A DNA stretch of 64,000 nucleotides from contig CAVWXY010000008.1 of the NCBI GenBank assembly GCA_963758945.1, positions 124,001 through 188,000 of the forward strand, in the 5' to 3' direction. Source of the stretch: VAZQ01 sp963758945 (GTDB lineage: Bacteria > Pseudomonadota > Alphaproteobacteria > Rhizobiales > Xanthobacteraceae). Under the pieces are notes generated by a model, which saw only the letters and a list, made by a program, of their open reading frames with translations, made no database searches and had not been told where the DNA came from. This document shows positions 26,196-34,986 of this stretch, piece after piece. The stretch's first letter is position 1. The number at the start of each line of letters is the position of its first letter. The position numbers and the translations under genes were made by a program.

Positions 26196-28978
26196 CTACG
26201 CGATCACCGCCGGGCCGCGCACCCGTCGAGGGGCCGCAACCGCCGCCTGGGGTGACGCCGCAACCGGCGCCGCGGCGGCCCCCACATCCGCCACGATGCG
26301 CTTGAGCTCGGGCAGGCAGGAGCCGCAATTGGTGCCGGCACGCAATGCGGCGCCGACCCCCTCGACATTGGTGGCGGTGCCCGATCGGAGCGCGTCGCGG
26401 ATGGCGGTCAACCCGACGCCGAAGCAGGCGCACACGGTGGGCCCGGTGCTCGCAAGGCCGTCGGCGGAGCGGCCGGAGAGGAGCACGCGCCGCGCCTCGT
26501 CGGCGAGCGCATCGGCCGCGAACAGCGGCTTGAGCGCGTCCCACTGCGGCGCCGCCGCGGCGGGGCCGATGAACAGGCAGCCCGCGAGCTCGCCCGCGAC
26601 GAAGGCCGCCGCGCGGTAGACCCCGTGTTCCCTGTCGCTGTATTCGGCGAGCTCGGCGCCATCGCCGAACATCTCGCTCGCGCGCTCGCGCCAGACGTCG
26701 GGAGGCTCGTCGGTCGCGAGCAGCAGGCCATGGGCCTTCGCCACCGCGACGCGCGCCCACCAAGTGGCGTCGGTCGCAGCGCCGGTGGCCAAGGCCAGCG
26801 GCCGGCGCGACAGGGTAAAGCCCCGGAACGCGAAGCCGACGGGCGCGATCGCCGCCGGGGTCGCCTTGGCCTCGGGCTGGCCGGAATAGCGGTCAGTGTC
26901 CGGCATCACCAGGTCGCAGATGCGCGCGCAGGAGGCAGTGGCGTCGCTCCAGTGGATCGGCGCAAACAAGGAGCCGCGGCGCTGGCGCCCGCTGACGGCG
27001 ACCTTGAGCACGCACGAGCCGTAGCGGGTGGTGACGCGGGCGAAGCCGCCGTCGGCGAGCGCCCTCGCGCTGGCATCGGCGGGATGCACCTCGACGAACG
27101 GCTCGGGCAGATGCGCGCCGAGCCGCGGGCTCAGGCCCGATCGGGTCATCGTGTGCCATTGGTCGCGCACGCGGCCGGTGTTGAGGCGGAACGGGAAGTC
27201 CCTGCCGGTCGCCGCCCGCGGCGCCGGCCGCTCCGGCGCGACGAAGCGTGCCTTGCCGTCGGGAGTATAGAACGCGCCGTCGGAGAAGAAGCGCCGTTCC
27301 TGGTCGCGGGTCTGCACCCGCTCGCCCCGGCGCAGCGGCCATTGCACGGGGTCGAGCGCGTCGAAGGCGCCGTCGCTGAGATGCGCCAGCCCACCGAGGT
27401 CGAAGTCGCGCGCGCCGCCGTTCTCGAATGCGGAGAGCGCGGCGTGCTCGCGGAAGACGTCGGCGGCGGAGCGATAGGGGAATTGGGTTGCGAACCCCAT
27501 GCGGCGGGCGACTTCGCTCACCATCCACCAGTCGGGCTGGGCCTCGCCCGGCGCCGGCAGGAACGGGCGCTGGCGCGAGATGCGCCGCTCGGAATTGGTC
27601 ACGGTGCCGTCCTTCTCGCCCCAGGCGGTGGCGGGGAGAAGGATATGCGCGCCGGCGGCGACGGTGTCGTTGGCGACGACGTTCTCGGACACGACGAACA
27701 GCTCGAGCTTGCCGAGCGCCGCGCGCACTGCTTTCGCGCGCGGCAGCGACACCGCGGGGTTGGTCGCCATCACCCACAGCGCCTTGATGCGGCCGCGCGC
27801 GATCGCCTCGAACAGTTGCACCGCCTTGAGCCCTTCGTGCGCGGCGACGCGGGGTGCGTTCCAGAAGCGGCGCACGCGGTCGACCTCCGCGGGCGTGAAC
27901 GCCATGTGGGCGGCGAGCTGGTTGGCGAGCCCGCCGACCTCGCGCCCGCCCATGGCATTGGGCTGGCCGGTGAGCGAGAACGGCCCTTGCCCGCGGCGGC
28001 CGATGCGGCCGGTGGCGAGATGGCAGTTGATGATGGCGTTGACCTTGTCGGTGCCCTGCGCCGACTGGTTCACGCCCTGCGAGAAGCAGGTCACCGTATT
28101 GGGTGTGGCGTGGAACAGGTCGAAGAAGCTCGCGACGTCGGCCTTCGCCAGGCCGGTTGCGCGCGCCGTCGCCGCGAGGTCGGGCGCGATCGCGCGGGCG
28201 CGCGCGAGCGCATTCTCGAAACCGGCGGTGTGCGCGTCGATATAGCTGTAATCGAGCGCGCAGCGGTCGGCGAGATCGACGAGCAGCCCGCAGAACAGCG
28301 CCGTATCCATCCCGGGCGCGATGGCGAGGAAGAGGTCGGCGTCCTCCGCCGTTGCGGTGCGGCGCGGGTCGATCACCACAATCTTCGCCCCGCGCTCGCG
28401 CTTGTTCTTGACCATCCTTTGGAACAGCACCGGATGGCACCAGGCGGCATTGGAGCCGACGAGCGCGAGGAGGTCGGCGGCGTCAAGGTCGTCGTAGGTG
28501 CCGGGCACGGTGTCGGTGCCGAAGGCGCGGCGGTGGCCGGCGACCGAGGAGGCCATGCACAGCCGCGAATTGGTGTCGACATTGGCCGAGCCGATGAACC
28601 CCTTCATCAGCTTGTTGGCGACGTAATAGTCCTCGGTGAGGAGCTGCCCGGAGAGGTAGAAGGCGACCGCGTCGGGGCCGTCGCGTTCGATGACGCGCGC
28701 GAAGCCGTCGGCGACGGTGTCGAGCGCGCGCTCCCATGGCACGCGCTGGAGGCTGCCGTTGCCCTGCCGCAGCATGGGATGCAGGAGCCGCTCGCCGAGC
28801 CCGAGCGTCTCGCTCAGCGCCGAGCCCTTGGAGCAGATGCGGCCGAAATTGGCGGGATGCCCGGGGTCGCCTTCGACGCTCGCGCCGCCGTAGCCGTCCG
28901 GCCGCACGAGCAGGCCGCAGCCTACGCCGCAATAGGGGTGGTGCGCACCGCCCGTGGTTGCGGGGAGGGGGCGTTCAT
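26196..28978 (-). pseudogene. nasA: Assimilatory nitrate reductase catalytic subunit, 5' frameshift with loss of an Fe-S cysteine
   Basis: A molybdopterin oxidoreductase of about 925 residues: N-terminal [4Fe-4S] motif (PYCGVGCG ... GRICSKG), Mo-bisMGD domains (NTNSRLCMAS-like DTNSRLCMASSVAG, CFSQGVNQSAQGTDKVNAI, LTGQPNAMGGREVGG), a MopB C-terminal domain (FRLNTGRVRDQWHTMTRSG), and a C-terminal BFD-like [2Fe-2S] domain (VCACFGVG ... NCGSCLPELKR). The ATG at 28978 gives MNAPSPQPRAVRTT in one frame, but PYCGVGCG follows in another. Compared with the family's TTCPYCGVGCG, about four bases (TGCC) are missing near 28940, removing the first cluster cysteine and breaking the frame. It starts 3 bases after the FAD subunit's stop. 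The enzyme would reduce nitrate to nitrite in the cytoplasm. Confidence 0.88.
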
Positions 28979-28981
28979 GCT

Positions 28982-30199
28982 TCAGGCCGCCGCCCGGGTC
29001 GCGAGCGCGCGCCCGAACACGAGGTCGTCGCGCCAGCGCGCGACCGAGGCGCCGGAGCGGATGAGGTCGAGATACCAGGGGCCGTCGGCGGTCTCGCCGA
29101 AGAGGATCGCGCCGACGAGGCGATCGTGCGCGATGACGAGCTTCTTGTAGACGCCGAGGCCGGGATCGCTGAGCACGATCTCTTGCGCGCCGGCGGTCGT
29201 GCCCACGAAATCGCCGGCGGAGAACACGCGCACCCCCGAGACTTTCAGGTTGGTGGCGAGCACGCTGCCGGGATAGGCCGCATCCTCGCCGGCGAGCCGC
29301 CGCGCCAAGAGCTGCGCCTGCTCGTGGGCGGGCTCCACCAGGCCGTAGCAGAGCCCGCGATGCTCGGCGCATTCGCCGAGCGCGTAGACGCCCGGCACGC
29401 TGGTCTCGAGATGATCGTCGACGACGATGCCGCGGTTGACCGCGAGCCCCGCCGCGCGGGCGAGCGCGGCGTCCGGCCGGATGCCGACCGCGACCACCAC
29501 CGCGTCGGCCGGAATGATCGAGCCGTCGCGCAGCTCCACCGCCTCGACGCGGCCGCCGCCGGTAATGCGCGCGGTGTCGACTTGGAGGCGCACGGCGATG
29601 CCCTTGCCTTCGACCGCAGCTTTCAGCATCAGCGCCGCGCGTTGATCGAGCTGGCGCTCCATCAGCCGGTCCATCAGATGGAGGAGGGTGACCTTGGCGC
29701 CCGCCTTGGCGAGGCCGTAGGCGGCTTCGAGGCCGAGCAGGCCGCCGCCAATCACCACCACGCGCGCATGCGCGGACTTCATTGCGGCGATGACATTGAC
29801 GTCGTCGATGTCGCGGAAGGTGAGGACGCCCGGCAGGTTCATCCCGGGAAGGTCGGGCTTGATCGGTTGCGAGCCAGTGGCGAAGACGAGCTTGGAGAAG
29901 GCAAGCTCGGCGCCGTTCGCCAAGGTCAGCTTGCGCGCGCGCGCGTCGAGCGCGCTCGCGCGCACGCCGTAGCGCAGAGTCACGCCGCGGTCGCGCCACC
30001 ACCGCGCCGGCTTGAGCTCGATGTCGGAGAAGGCGACCTCCTCGGCGAGCAGCGCCGAGAGCAGCACGCGGTTGTAGGCGAGGCGGGGCTCCGCGCCGAT
30101 GACCGCGACGGCGTAGCGGCCGAGCGAGCGTTGCGCCAGCTCCTCGACGAAGCGCGCCGCCGCCATGCCGTTGCCCACCACGATGAGAGCGTCGCTCAT
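28982..30199 (-). CDS. FAD/NAD(P)-dependent oxidoreductase, nitrate/nitrite reductase electron-transfer partner (NirB N-terminal/NasB-like)
   Basis: A 405-residue two-dinucleotide-domain flavoprotein: FAD-binding IVVGNGMAAARFVEEL at the N-terminus, FATGSQPIKPDLPG, NAD-binding VVVIGGGLLGLEAAYGL around residue 145, and the FAD-contacting GVYALGECAEHRG. It matches the N-terminal reductase part of NirB and separate NasB-type subunits that pass NAD(P)H electrons to assimilatory nitrate reductase. It lacks the siroheme and Fe-S domains of a full NirB, so it is a reductase module only. It lies 3 bases upstream of the nasA start, so the two form an operon. A sigma-54-like site lies about 120 bases upstream. 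Confidence 0.85.
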   Translation of the reverse strand: MSDALIVVGNGMAAARFVEELAQRSLGRYAVAVIGAEPRLAYNRVLLSALLAEEVAFSDIELKPARWWRDRGVTLRYGVRASALDARARKLTLANGAELAFSKLVFATGSQPIKPDLPGMNLPGVLTFRDIDDVNVIAAMKSAHARVVVIGGGLLGLEAAYGLAKAGAKVTLLHLMDRLMERQLDQRAALMLKAAVEGKGIAVRLQVDTARITGGGRVEAVELRDGSIIPADAVVVAVGIRPDAALARAAGLAVNRGIVVDDHLETSVPGVYALGECAEHRGLCYGLVEPAHEQAQLLARRLAGEDAAYPGSVLATNLKVSGVRVFSAGDFVGTTAGAQEIVLSDPGLGVYKKLVIAHDRLVGAILFGETADGPWYLDLIRSGASVARWRDDLVFGRALATRAAA

Positions 30200-30317
30200 C
30201 GCTCGTCCTCAGGTTCAAGGGATGCGCGGCGGTGCGCCCCGCCGGGCCGTGCTCGTGGTCGAGGAGGGCGGCGGATGGGATGGCCATCGTCATTGATGGC
30301 GGGACGGCACTCTGCGT

Positions 30318-30333
30318 TTCAAGTTGCGTGCCA
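30318..30333 (-). promoter_or_regulatory. Possible sigma-54 promoter of the nitrate assimilation operon
   Basis: On the minus strand the sequence reads TGGCAC, 5 bases, TTGAA. The -24 element is perfect; the -12 element has A in place of the conserved C of TTGC. It points to the FAD subunit/nasA operon, about 120 bases upstream. Nitrogen control by NtrC and sigma-54 is common for nas genes, but the mismatch lowers confidence. Confidence 0.35.
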
Positions 30334-30440
30334 CCGGGGTTTGCGGATTTCCGGCAATCATTTCATGGAGTTGAACATGCGCGATCGGCCGGCCCGGCGG
30401 CCGATGATGGCGGCCGTTGCCCATTTCGTGCGCGCCCCGC

Positions 30441-31670
30441 CTAGGGCTTATGCAGCATCGCCGCGGCGCGGGTGAAGCTGCGGCGGCCGCGCTTCCACCC
30501 GAGCAGGGGCGGCGCGAGCTCGGCCACGGCGGCCGCCGGATCGCGGCTGTCGAGCACGACGAGGTCGGCGGGATGGCCGACCGCGACGCCGTAGTCCGAC
30601 GCATTCATCAGCCGCGCCGGCAAGCTCGTCACCATGTCGAAGCAGGCGCGTAGCTCGGCGGCGCTGCCGAGTTGCGCGACATTGGCATAGAGGTTCGCCA
30701 TGCGCATGAGCGAGCAATCGCCGAACGGCGTGAACGGGTTGAGCACGTTGTTGGTCGCGAGCGAGCAGGTCACGCCGTGCGCCATGAGCCGATGCGCGGG
30801 CGCGACGCCGCGCGGCACGTGGTGGTCGCGCCCGCGCCCCATCAGGAACAGGTCGGTCGCCGGCAGCACCGTCACCGCGACCCCGGCGTCGGCGAGGCGC
30901 CGGCCGATCGCATCGAGGCGGAGAGGCTCGACGGCGGAGAGCTTGGTGGCATGGCCGATCGCCACCCGGCCGCCCCAGCGCTGCGCGTCGGTCTGGCGGC
31001 ACACCTCGTCGAGATGCATCCACGACGGATCGAGGTCGAAATCGAGATGAAAGTCGATGTCGAGGTCGAACTGGCGAGCGATCGCGAAGATGCGCGCGAT
31101 TTGTGCCGCGGGATCGCTGTCGGTGTAGGGGCAGCCGCCGATGACATCGGCGCCTTGTGCGCAGGCCTCGACCAGCAGCTCCTCGGCGCCGGGATCGTTG
31201 GTCAGGCCTTCCTGCGGGAAGGCGCAAAGCTCGAGGTCGATCGCCCAGGCGTAGTCGCGGGCGAGCCGGCGCAGGGCATGGAAGCCGCGCAGCCCGACGC
31301 GGGGATCGACCTCGAGATGCGTGCGCATGCGCGTCGTGCCCTGGACGATCGCCTTCTCCAAGGTGCGCTGTGCGCGGGCGTAGATGTCTTCCTCGCTGAA
31401 GGCGCGCTTGGCCGCCGCCACCGACGCGATCGCTTCGGCGAGCGTTCCCTGCGGGCAGTCGCAGCGGTCGAGGATGTGTGCCTTGTCGAGGTGGATGTGG
31501 GTCTCGACCAAGCCCGCGATCACCAGCCGGCCGTCGAGGCGCTCCTCCGGCGCGTCGGCGGCGACGGCGCCGGCGATCTCGGCGATGCGGCCGCCGGCGA
31601 CAGCGATATCGACGAGCGCCTCCCCGCCGCCGGCGAGCCGCCCCTGGCGCAGCACGAGATCGAGCGGCAC
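30441..31670 (-). CDS. Cytosine deaminase-like amidohydrolase
   Basis: A 409-residue metal-dependent hydrolase of the CodA branch. Metal ligands are in VETHIHLDKAHIL (His-x-His), RTHLEVDP, DFHLDFDLD (His) and a late Asp in the SLATNNVLNPFTPFGD region, which is a CodA hallmark (the LATDNVRDPF-type motif). The N-terminal beta-sandwich strand (LRQGRLAGGGEALVDIAVAGGRIAEI) and the C-terminal VGHPADLVVLD complete the amidohydrolase frame. Expected activity is hydrolytic deamination of cytosine or a related pyrimidine/triazine; distant homologues act on isoguanine or creatinine. A truncated GntR gene lies directly upstream on the same strand. Confidence 0.86.
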   Translation of the reverse strand: MPLDLVLRQGRLAGGGEALVDIAVAGGRIAEIAGAVAADAPEERLDGRLVIAGLVETHIHLDKAHILDRCDCPQGTLAEAIASVAAAKRAFSEEDIYARAQRTLEKAIVQGTTRMRTHLEVDPRVGLRGFHALRRLARDYAWAIDLELCAFPQEGLTNDPGAEELLVEACAQGADVIGGCPYTDSDPAAQIARIFAIARQFDLDIDFHLDFDLDPSWMHLDEVCRQTDAQRWGGRVAIGHATKLSAVEPLRLDAIGRRLADAGVAVTVLPATDLFLMGRGRDHHVPRGVAPAHRLMAHGVTCSLATNNVLNPFTPFGDCSLMRMANLYANVAQLGSAAELRACFDMVTSLPARLMNASDYGVAVGHPADLVVLDSRDPAAAVAELAPPLLGWKRGRRSFTRAAAMLHKP

Positions 31671-31682
31671 AGCGGGCCGCCG

Positions 31683-31862
31683 CTATTGCGCCGCCTCGGA
31701 GCGGCCGAGATAGGCCGCCCCGAAACGCTCGCCGATCGCGTCCTTCGGGAGCTTGGCGCCCGGCGACAGGGCCTGCTCGATGATGGCGTGACGCAAGGCG
31801 CGATAGATCGCCGCCGCGCGATCGCTGCCGCCGCTCGAGGTCTGGCGCGCTCCCTTCGACAA
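31683..31862 (-). pseudogene. GntR family transcriptional regulator, only the start of the DNA-binding domain left
   Basis: A frame of about 59 codons from a possible TTG start at 31862 reads DRAAAIYRALRHAIIEQALSP and then GAKLPKDAIGERFG, the first two helices of a GntR winged helix. The expected VSRTPVREAL recognition helix is replaced by AAYLGRSEAAQ and a stop. A functional GntR of this type is about 220 residues, so the recognition helix, wing and the whole effector domain are gone. It sits 12 bases upstream of the deaminase gene, as if it had been the local regulator. Confidence 0.7.
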
Positions 31863-31875
31863 TATCCCGATCCGC

Positions 31876-32526
31876 TCAGAACTCGACGTCGAGCTCTTCC
31901 AGTTCATCCGGCTCGGCCTTCGCACCGTCGATCCATTCCTGCATCTGCGGCATGGCCATGACGGCCTGACAATAGGCGGCGCAGCGGGGGTCGAGCTTGA
32001 CGTCGTAGGTAACGAAACGCGTGACCACCGGGGCATACATCGCATCAGCCATGCAAGGCTCCTTGCCGAACAGGTAGGGACCTTTCCATTTGGCCAGGCA
32101 TTCGCGCCAGATCGCGACCACGCGGTCGATGTCGGCCTGGGCGCCCGCCCAGACCTTGAAGCCGGGGTAATGCGCCTTGAGGTTCATGGGCAGCGCCGAG
32201 CGCAGGTTGCTGAAGCCGGAATGCATCTCGCCGGAGATGGCGCGGCAGTGTGCGCGGGCCGCGCGGTCCTTCGGCATCAGCCCGGCATCCGGCTTCAATT
32301 CGTTGAGAAATTCGGCGATGGCAAGCGTGTCCCACACCTTGACGCCGTCATGGGTGAGGCACGGGACGAGAAACGACGGCGACAGCAGAAGCAGTTCGGC
32401 GCGCGTCGAGGGATCATCGCTGCGCGCCTGCTCTTCCTCGAATTCGAGACCGGCCATTTTGCACAGCAGCCAGCCGCGCAGCGACCACGAACCGTAGTTC
32501 TTACTCGCAATGGTCAGCGTCGCCAT
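31876..32526 (-). CDS. Glutathione S-transferase
   Basis: A 216-residue two-domain GST. The N-terminal thioredoxin-like domain begins ATLTIASKNYGSWSLRGWLL, with the catalytic Ser in the NYGSWSLR motif of zeta/theta-like bacterial GSTs, and has the cis-Pro and glutathione-binding stretches PSFLVPCLTHDGVKVWDTLAIAE. The C-terminal helical domain includes FGKEPCMADAMYAPVVTRF, the usual N-capping box region. It is cytoplasmic; the substrate is unknown. It is divergent from the PHB depolymerase gene. The start at 32526 is the ATG directly before the first strand. Confidence 0.9.
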   Translation of the reverse strand: MATLTIASKNYGSWSLRGWLLCKMAGLEFEEEQARSDDPSTRAELLLLSPSFLVPCLTHDGVKVWDTLAIAEFLNELKPDAGLMPKDRAARAHCRAISGEMHSGFSNLRSALPMNLKAHYPGFKVWAGAQADIDRVVAIWRECLAKWKGPYLFGKEPCMADAMYAPVVTRFVTYDVKLDPRCAAYCQAVMAMPQMQEWIDGAKAEPDELEELDVEF

Positions 32527-32634
32527 GAATGCTCCCCCCTTCGCGCCCGGACGCTCGGGCTTGGTGGGAACGGTCCGCCGGTCCGCGCACCACCGCTCGC
32601 GACCGCACTCGGCGGCCGCGTGTGAAATTATCTC

Positions 32635-32656
32635 GCACTGCAACATAAAATGCACT
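32635..32656. promoter_or_regulatory. Possible PhaR-type operator in the GST/PHB depolymerase intergenic region
   Basis: A TGC-rich element, GCACTGCAACATAAAATGCACT, lies about 65 bases upstream of the depolymerase start. PHA regulators of the PhaR family bind TGC/GCA-rich palindromes near phasin and depolymerase genes. The AAAAT-containing centre could also hold a -10 element. Evidence is sequence resemblance only. Confidence 0.3.
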
Positions 32657-32720
32657 AGCCTTTTCTGGGTGCGCCGCTTGCCGGGCCGCCACGGCGGGCG
32701 ACGCTCGGGGACGCTGGGGA

Positions 32721-33938
32721 ATGCTCTACCAAGCCTATCAAGCCCATAACGATGTCATGGTTCCGGTCCGCAACTGGGCCGGCTCGGCGTTGCGCGCGCT
32801 CGGTCAGCCGCTGGCGGGCGTTGCCGACAACGCCGTCCTGCGCAACCTGACCGCCGCTTACGAGATCATCGCGCGGGCGGGGCTGACCCATGCCCGCCCG
32901 GCCTTCGGCATCGGCAGCGTCGCCATTGGCAACCGCGAGGTGGCGGTCCACGAGCGCGCCGCGCTGACGACGCCGTTCGGAACGCTGCTGCACTTCAAGA
33001 AGGACATGGATACCCCGCAGCCGCGCGTGCTGCTGGTTGCGCCCCTGTCGGGCCATTTCGCCACACTGCTGCGCGGGACCGTGCGCACCATGCTGCCCGA
33101 GCACGACGTCTACATCACCGACTGGCACAACGTGCGCGACGTGCCCCTGATGGACGGCTCCTTCGGCTTCGATGCCTATATCGAGCACCTGATCCGTTTC
33201 CTCGAGGCGATCGGCCCGGGCGGCCATGTGGTGGCGGTGTGCCAGCCTTGCGTTGCGGTGCTGGTCGCGGCCGCGGTGATGGCGCAGGCCGCAAATCCCG
33301 CGCAGCCCCGCAGCATGACCTTGATGGCGGGGCCGATCGACACCCGCGTCAACCCGACCAAGGTCAACAAGCTCGCCAATTCGCAGCCGATCGAGTGGTT
33401 CGAGCGCAATCTCATCGCCACGGTGCCGCTGCGTTACCCGGGCGCGTTCCGCCGCGTCTATCCCGGCTTCGTTCAGCTTGCGGCGTTCATGAGCATGAAC
33501 GTCGAGCGTCACCTCAAGGCGCACCGCGAGCTCTACGACAACCTGGCGAAGGGCGAGCACGAGAAGGCGCAGATCACCAAGGCGTTCTACGACGAGTATT
33601 TCGCGGTGCTCGATCTCACGGCGGAATTCTATCTCGAGACCGTTCGCCTGGTTTTTCAGGAATGCGCGCTGCCGCTCGGCAAGCTCGAATGGCGGGGCGA
33701 ACGCGTCGAGCCGCGGGCGATCAGGCGCACGATGCTGCTCACCGTCGAAGGCGAGCGCGACGACATCTGTGCCGTCGGCCAGACCGCGGCCGCGCACGAG
33801 CTGTGCACGGGACTGCGCCCCTATCTCAAGCGTCATCACATGCAGGCGGAGGTCGGGCATTACGGCGTGTTCAGCGGCAACCGCTGGACCGGCCAGATCT
33901 ATCCGCTGGTGAAGAACGTGATTCTCGCCAGCGAATGA
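32721..33938 (+). CDS. phaZ: Intracellular polyhydroxybutyrate depolymerase
   Basis: A 405-residue alpha/beta hydrolase of the intracellular PHB depolymerase type. It begins MLYQAYQAHNDVMVPVRNWA, the conserved N-terminus of this family. The nucleophile is probably the cysteine of VAVCQPCVAVL, which replaces the usual serine elbow in i-PHB depolymerases. VLLVAPLSGHFATLLRGTVR precedes ITDWHNVRDVPL, and the C-terminal domain has the catalytic Asp (VEGERDDICAVGQT) and His (VGHYGVFSGNRW). The enzyme mobilises stored PHB granules in the cytoplasm when carbon runs short. Its length fits the family (about 400). Confidence 0.95.
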   Translation: MLYQAYQAHNDVMVPVRNWAGSALRALGQPLAGVADNAVLRNLTAAYEIIARAGLTHARPAFGIGSVAIGNREVAVHERAALTTPFGTLLHFKKDMDTPQPRVLLVAPLSGHFATLLRGTVRTMLPEHDVYITDWHNVRDVPLMDGSFGFDAYIEHLIRFLEAIGPGGHVVAVCQPCVAVLVAAAVMAQAANPAQPRSMTLMAGPIDTRVNPTKVNKLANSQPIEWFERNLIATVPLRYPGAFRRVYPGFVQLAAFMSMNVERHLKAHRELYDNLAKGEHEKAQITKAFYDEYFAVLDLTAEFYLETVRLVFQECALPLGKLEWRGERVEPRAIRRTMLLTVEGERDDICAVGQTAAAHELCTGLRPYLKRHHMQAEVGHYGVFSGNRWTGQIYPLVKNVILASE

Positions 33939-34052
33939 AGCGCCGCCGGCACCGCCAATCGATCGCAATCCGCGCCGGGCGAGGTCGGAACTGGCCCCGA
34001 TCTTGCTCCGGTTGCCGACGTGCGGGACCGGGACCGACCACGGGAGGCCGCT

Positions 34053-34733
34053 GTGCCAGTGAGGATGATCGCAGCGGAGCCGGAGCCGCTCGCCGTCGAT
34101 ACCGGCCGGACGGCGCTCGTCATCATCGACATGCAGCGCGACTTCCTGGAGCCCGGAGGCTTCGGCGCGGCGCTCGGCAACGATGTCGCCCGCCTCAAGA
34201 CGGCGGTCGCACCGTGTGCGCAGGTGCTCGCTGCCGCGCGGCGCGCCGGCATTCTCGTCATCCATACCCGTGAGGGGCACCGGCCGGACCTGACCGATGC
34301 TCCACCGATCAAGGTCGAGCGCGGGGATCCCGCGCTGCGCATCGGCGCCGCCGGGCCGATGGGCCGCATTCTCGTGCGCGGCGAGCCCGGCCACGACATC
34401 ATCCCAGAGCTCTACCCGGCGGTCGGCGAGCCAGTGATCGACAAGCCGGGCAAGGGCGCGTTCTACCAGACCGATCTCGAATTGATGCTCAAGAACCGCG
34501 GCATCGAAACCTTGCTCGTTTGCGGCGTCACCACCGAGGTCTGCGTCAACACGACGGTGCGGGAGGCCAACGATCGCGGCTTTCGCTGCATCGTGCTCGC
34601 CGATTGCTGCGCCTCGTACTTTCCGGAATTCCACGACATGGGGCTGAGGATGATCAAGGCCCAGGGCGGGATTTTCGGCTCGGTATCCGCCTCCGCGCCG
34701 GTGATCGCCGCGCTCGCGCCCGCGCCCGCGTGA
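34053..34733 (+). CDS. Isochorismatase-family cysteine hydrolase (biuret/ureidoacrylate amidohydrolase-like)
   Basis: A 226-residue hydrolase with the complete catalytic triad of the family: Asp in ALVIIDMQRDF, Lys in VIDKPGKGAFY and Cys in VCGVTTEVCVNTT. The cis-peptide before GVTTEVC is also typical. I start it at the GTG at 34053, behind CGGGAGG. The family includes nicotinamidase, N-carbamoylsarcosine amidase, ureidoacrylate hydrolase (RutB) and biuret hydrolase. Its position just upstream of a sigma-54-driven NCS2 permease, and near a cytosine-deaminase-like gene, favours a nitrogen-releasing amidase acting on a ureido compound; that is inference. Confidence 0.88.
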   Translation: MPVRMIAAEPEPLAVDTGRTALVIIDMQRDFLEPGGFGAALGNDVARLKTAVAPCAQVLAAARRAGILVIHTREGHRPDLTDAPPIKVERGDPALRIGAAGPMGRILVRGEPGHDIIPELYPAVGEPVIDKPGKGAFYQTDLELMLKNRGIETLLVCGVTTEVCVNTTVREANDRGFRCIVLADCCASYFPEFHDMGLRMIKAQGGIFGSVSASAPVIAALAPAPA

Positions 34734-34922
34734 GGGATCCTCCGCCGGGGCAGTGGCGGCGGGCATTTGGTCAGCGAACTCAAATTTTCGGCACGGGCCT
34801 CATTGCCGGCGCGGCCGGCCGCTCGCCGAGCGGGACTGCCGCAGCTGTTAAGTGCATGAATTACCACGCCCTTGCTGCAGGCGGGACGGGTCGAGGCTAT
34901 CCCAGCGAGCTGGCGCTGAAGT

Positions 34923-34939
34923 TGGCACGCCGCTTGCGA
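34923..34939 (+). promoter_or_regulatory. Sigma-54 (RpoN) promoter of the NCS2 permease gene
   Basis: TGGCAC, 5 bases, TTGCGA matches the -24/-12 consensus at every conserved position (GG at -24, GC at -12 with correct spacing). Transcription would start near 34951, leaving a leader of about 36 bases that contains the AGGAGGGAGC ribosome binding site. RpoN control points to activation by NtrC or another enhancer-binding protein under nitrogen limitation. Confidence 0.8.
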
Positions 34940-34986
34940 TGAATTTCATCAGGACCGCCCGTCGTTGATAGGAGGGAGCGCGCGAG

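Noticed and set aside
28925..28978. A His-ligated [4Fe-4S] cluster in nitrate reductase, as in NarG
   Set aside because: The apparent His lies in the frame only because of the shift; the true N-terminus in the other frame ends exactly where the cysteine codon is missing, so loss of bases explains it better.
26625..29150. Very long plus-strand frame opposite nasA
   Set aside because: It mirrors the codon structure of nasA on the other strand, has no recognisable domain and no ribosome binding site.
26196..30293. A single 1365-codon open frame covering nasA and the region upstream
   Set aside because: Beyond about 28960 the frame runs antisense-like arginine/alanine noise across the FAD subunit gene, which has its own well-supported frame and motifs. 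The long frame is a chance product of high G+C content.
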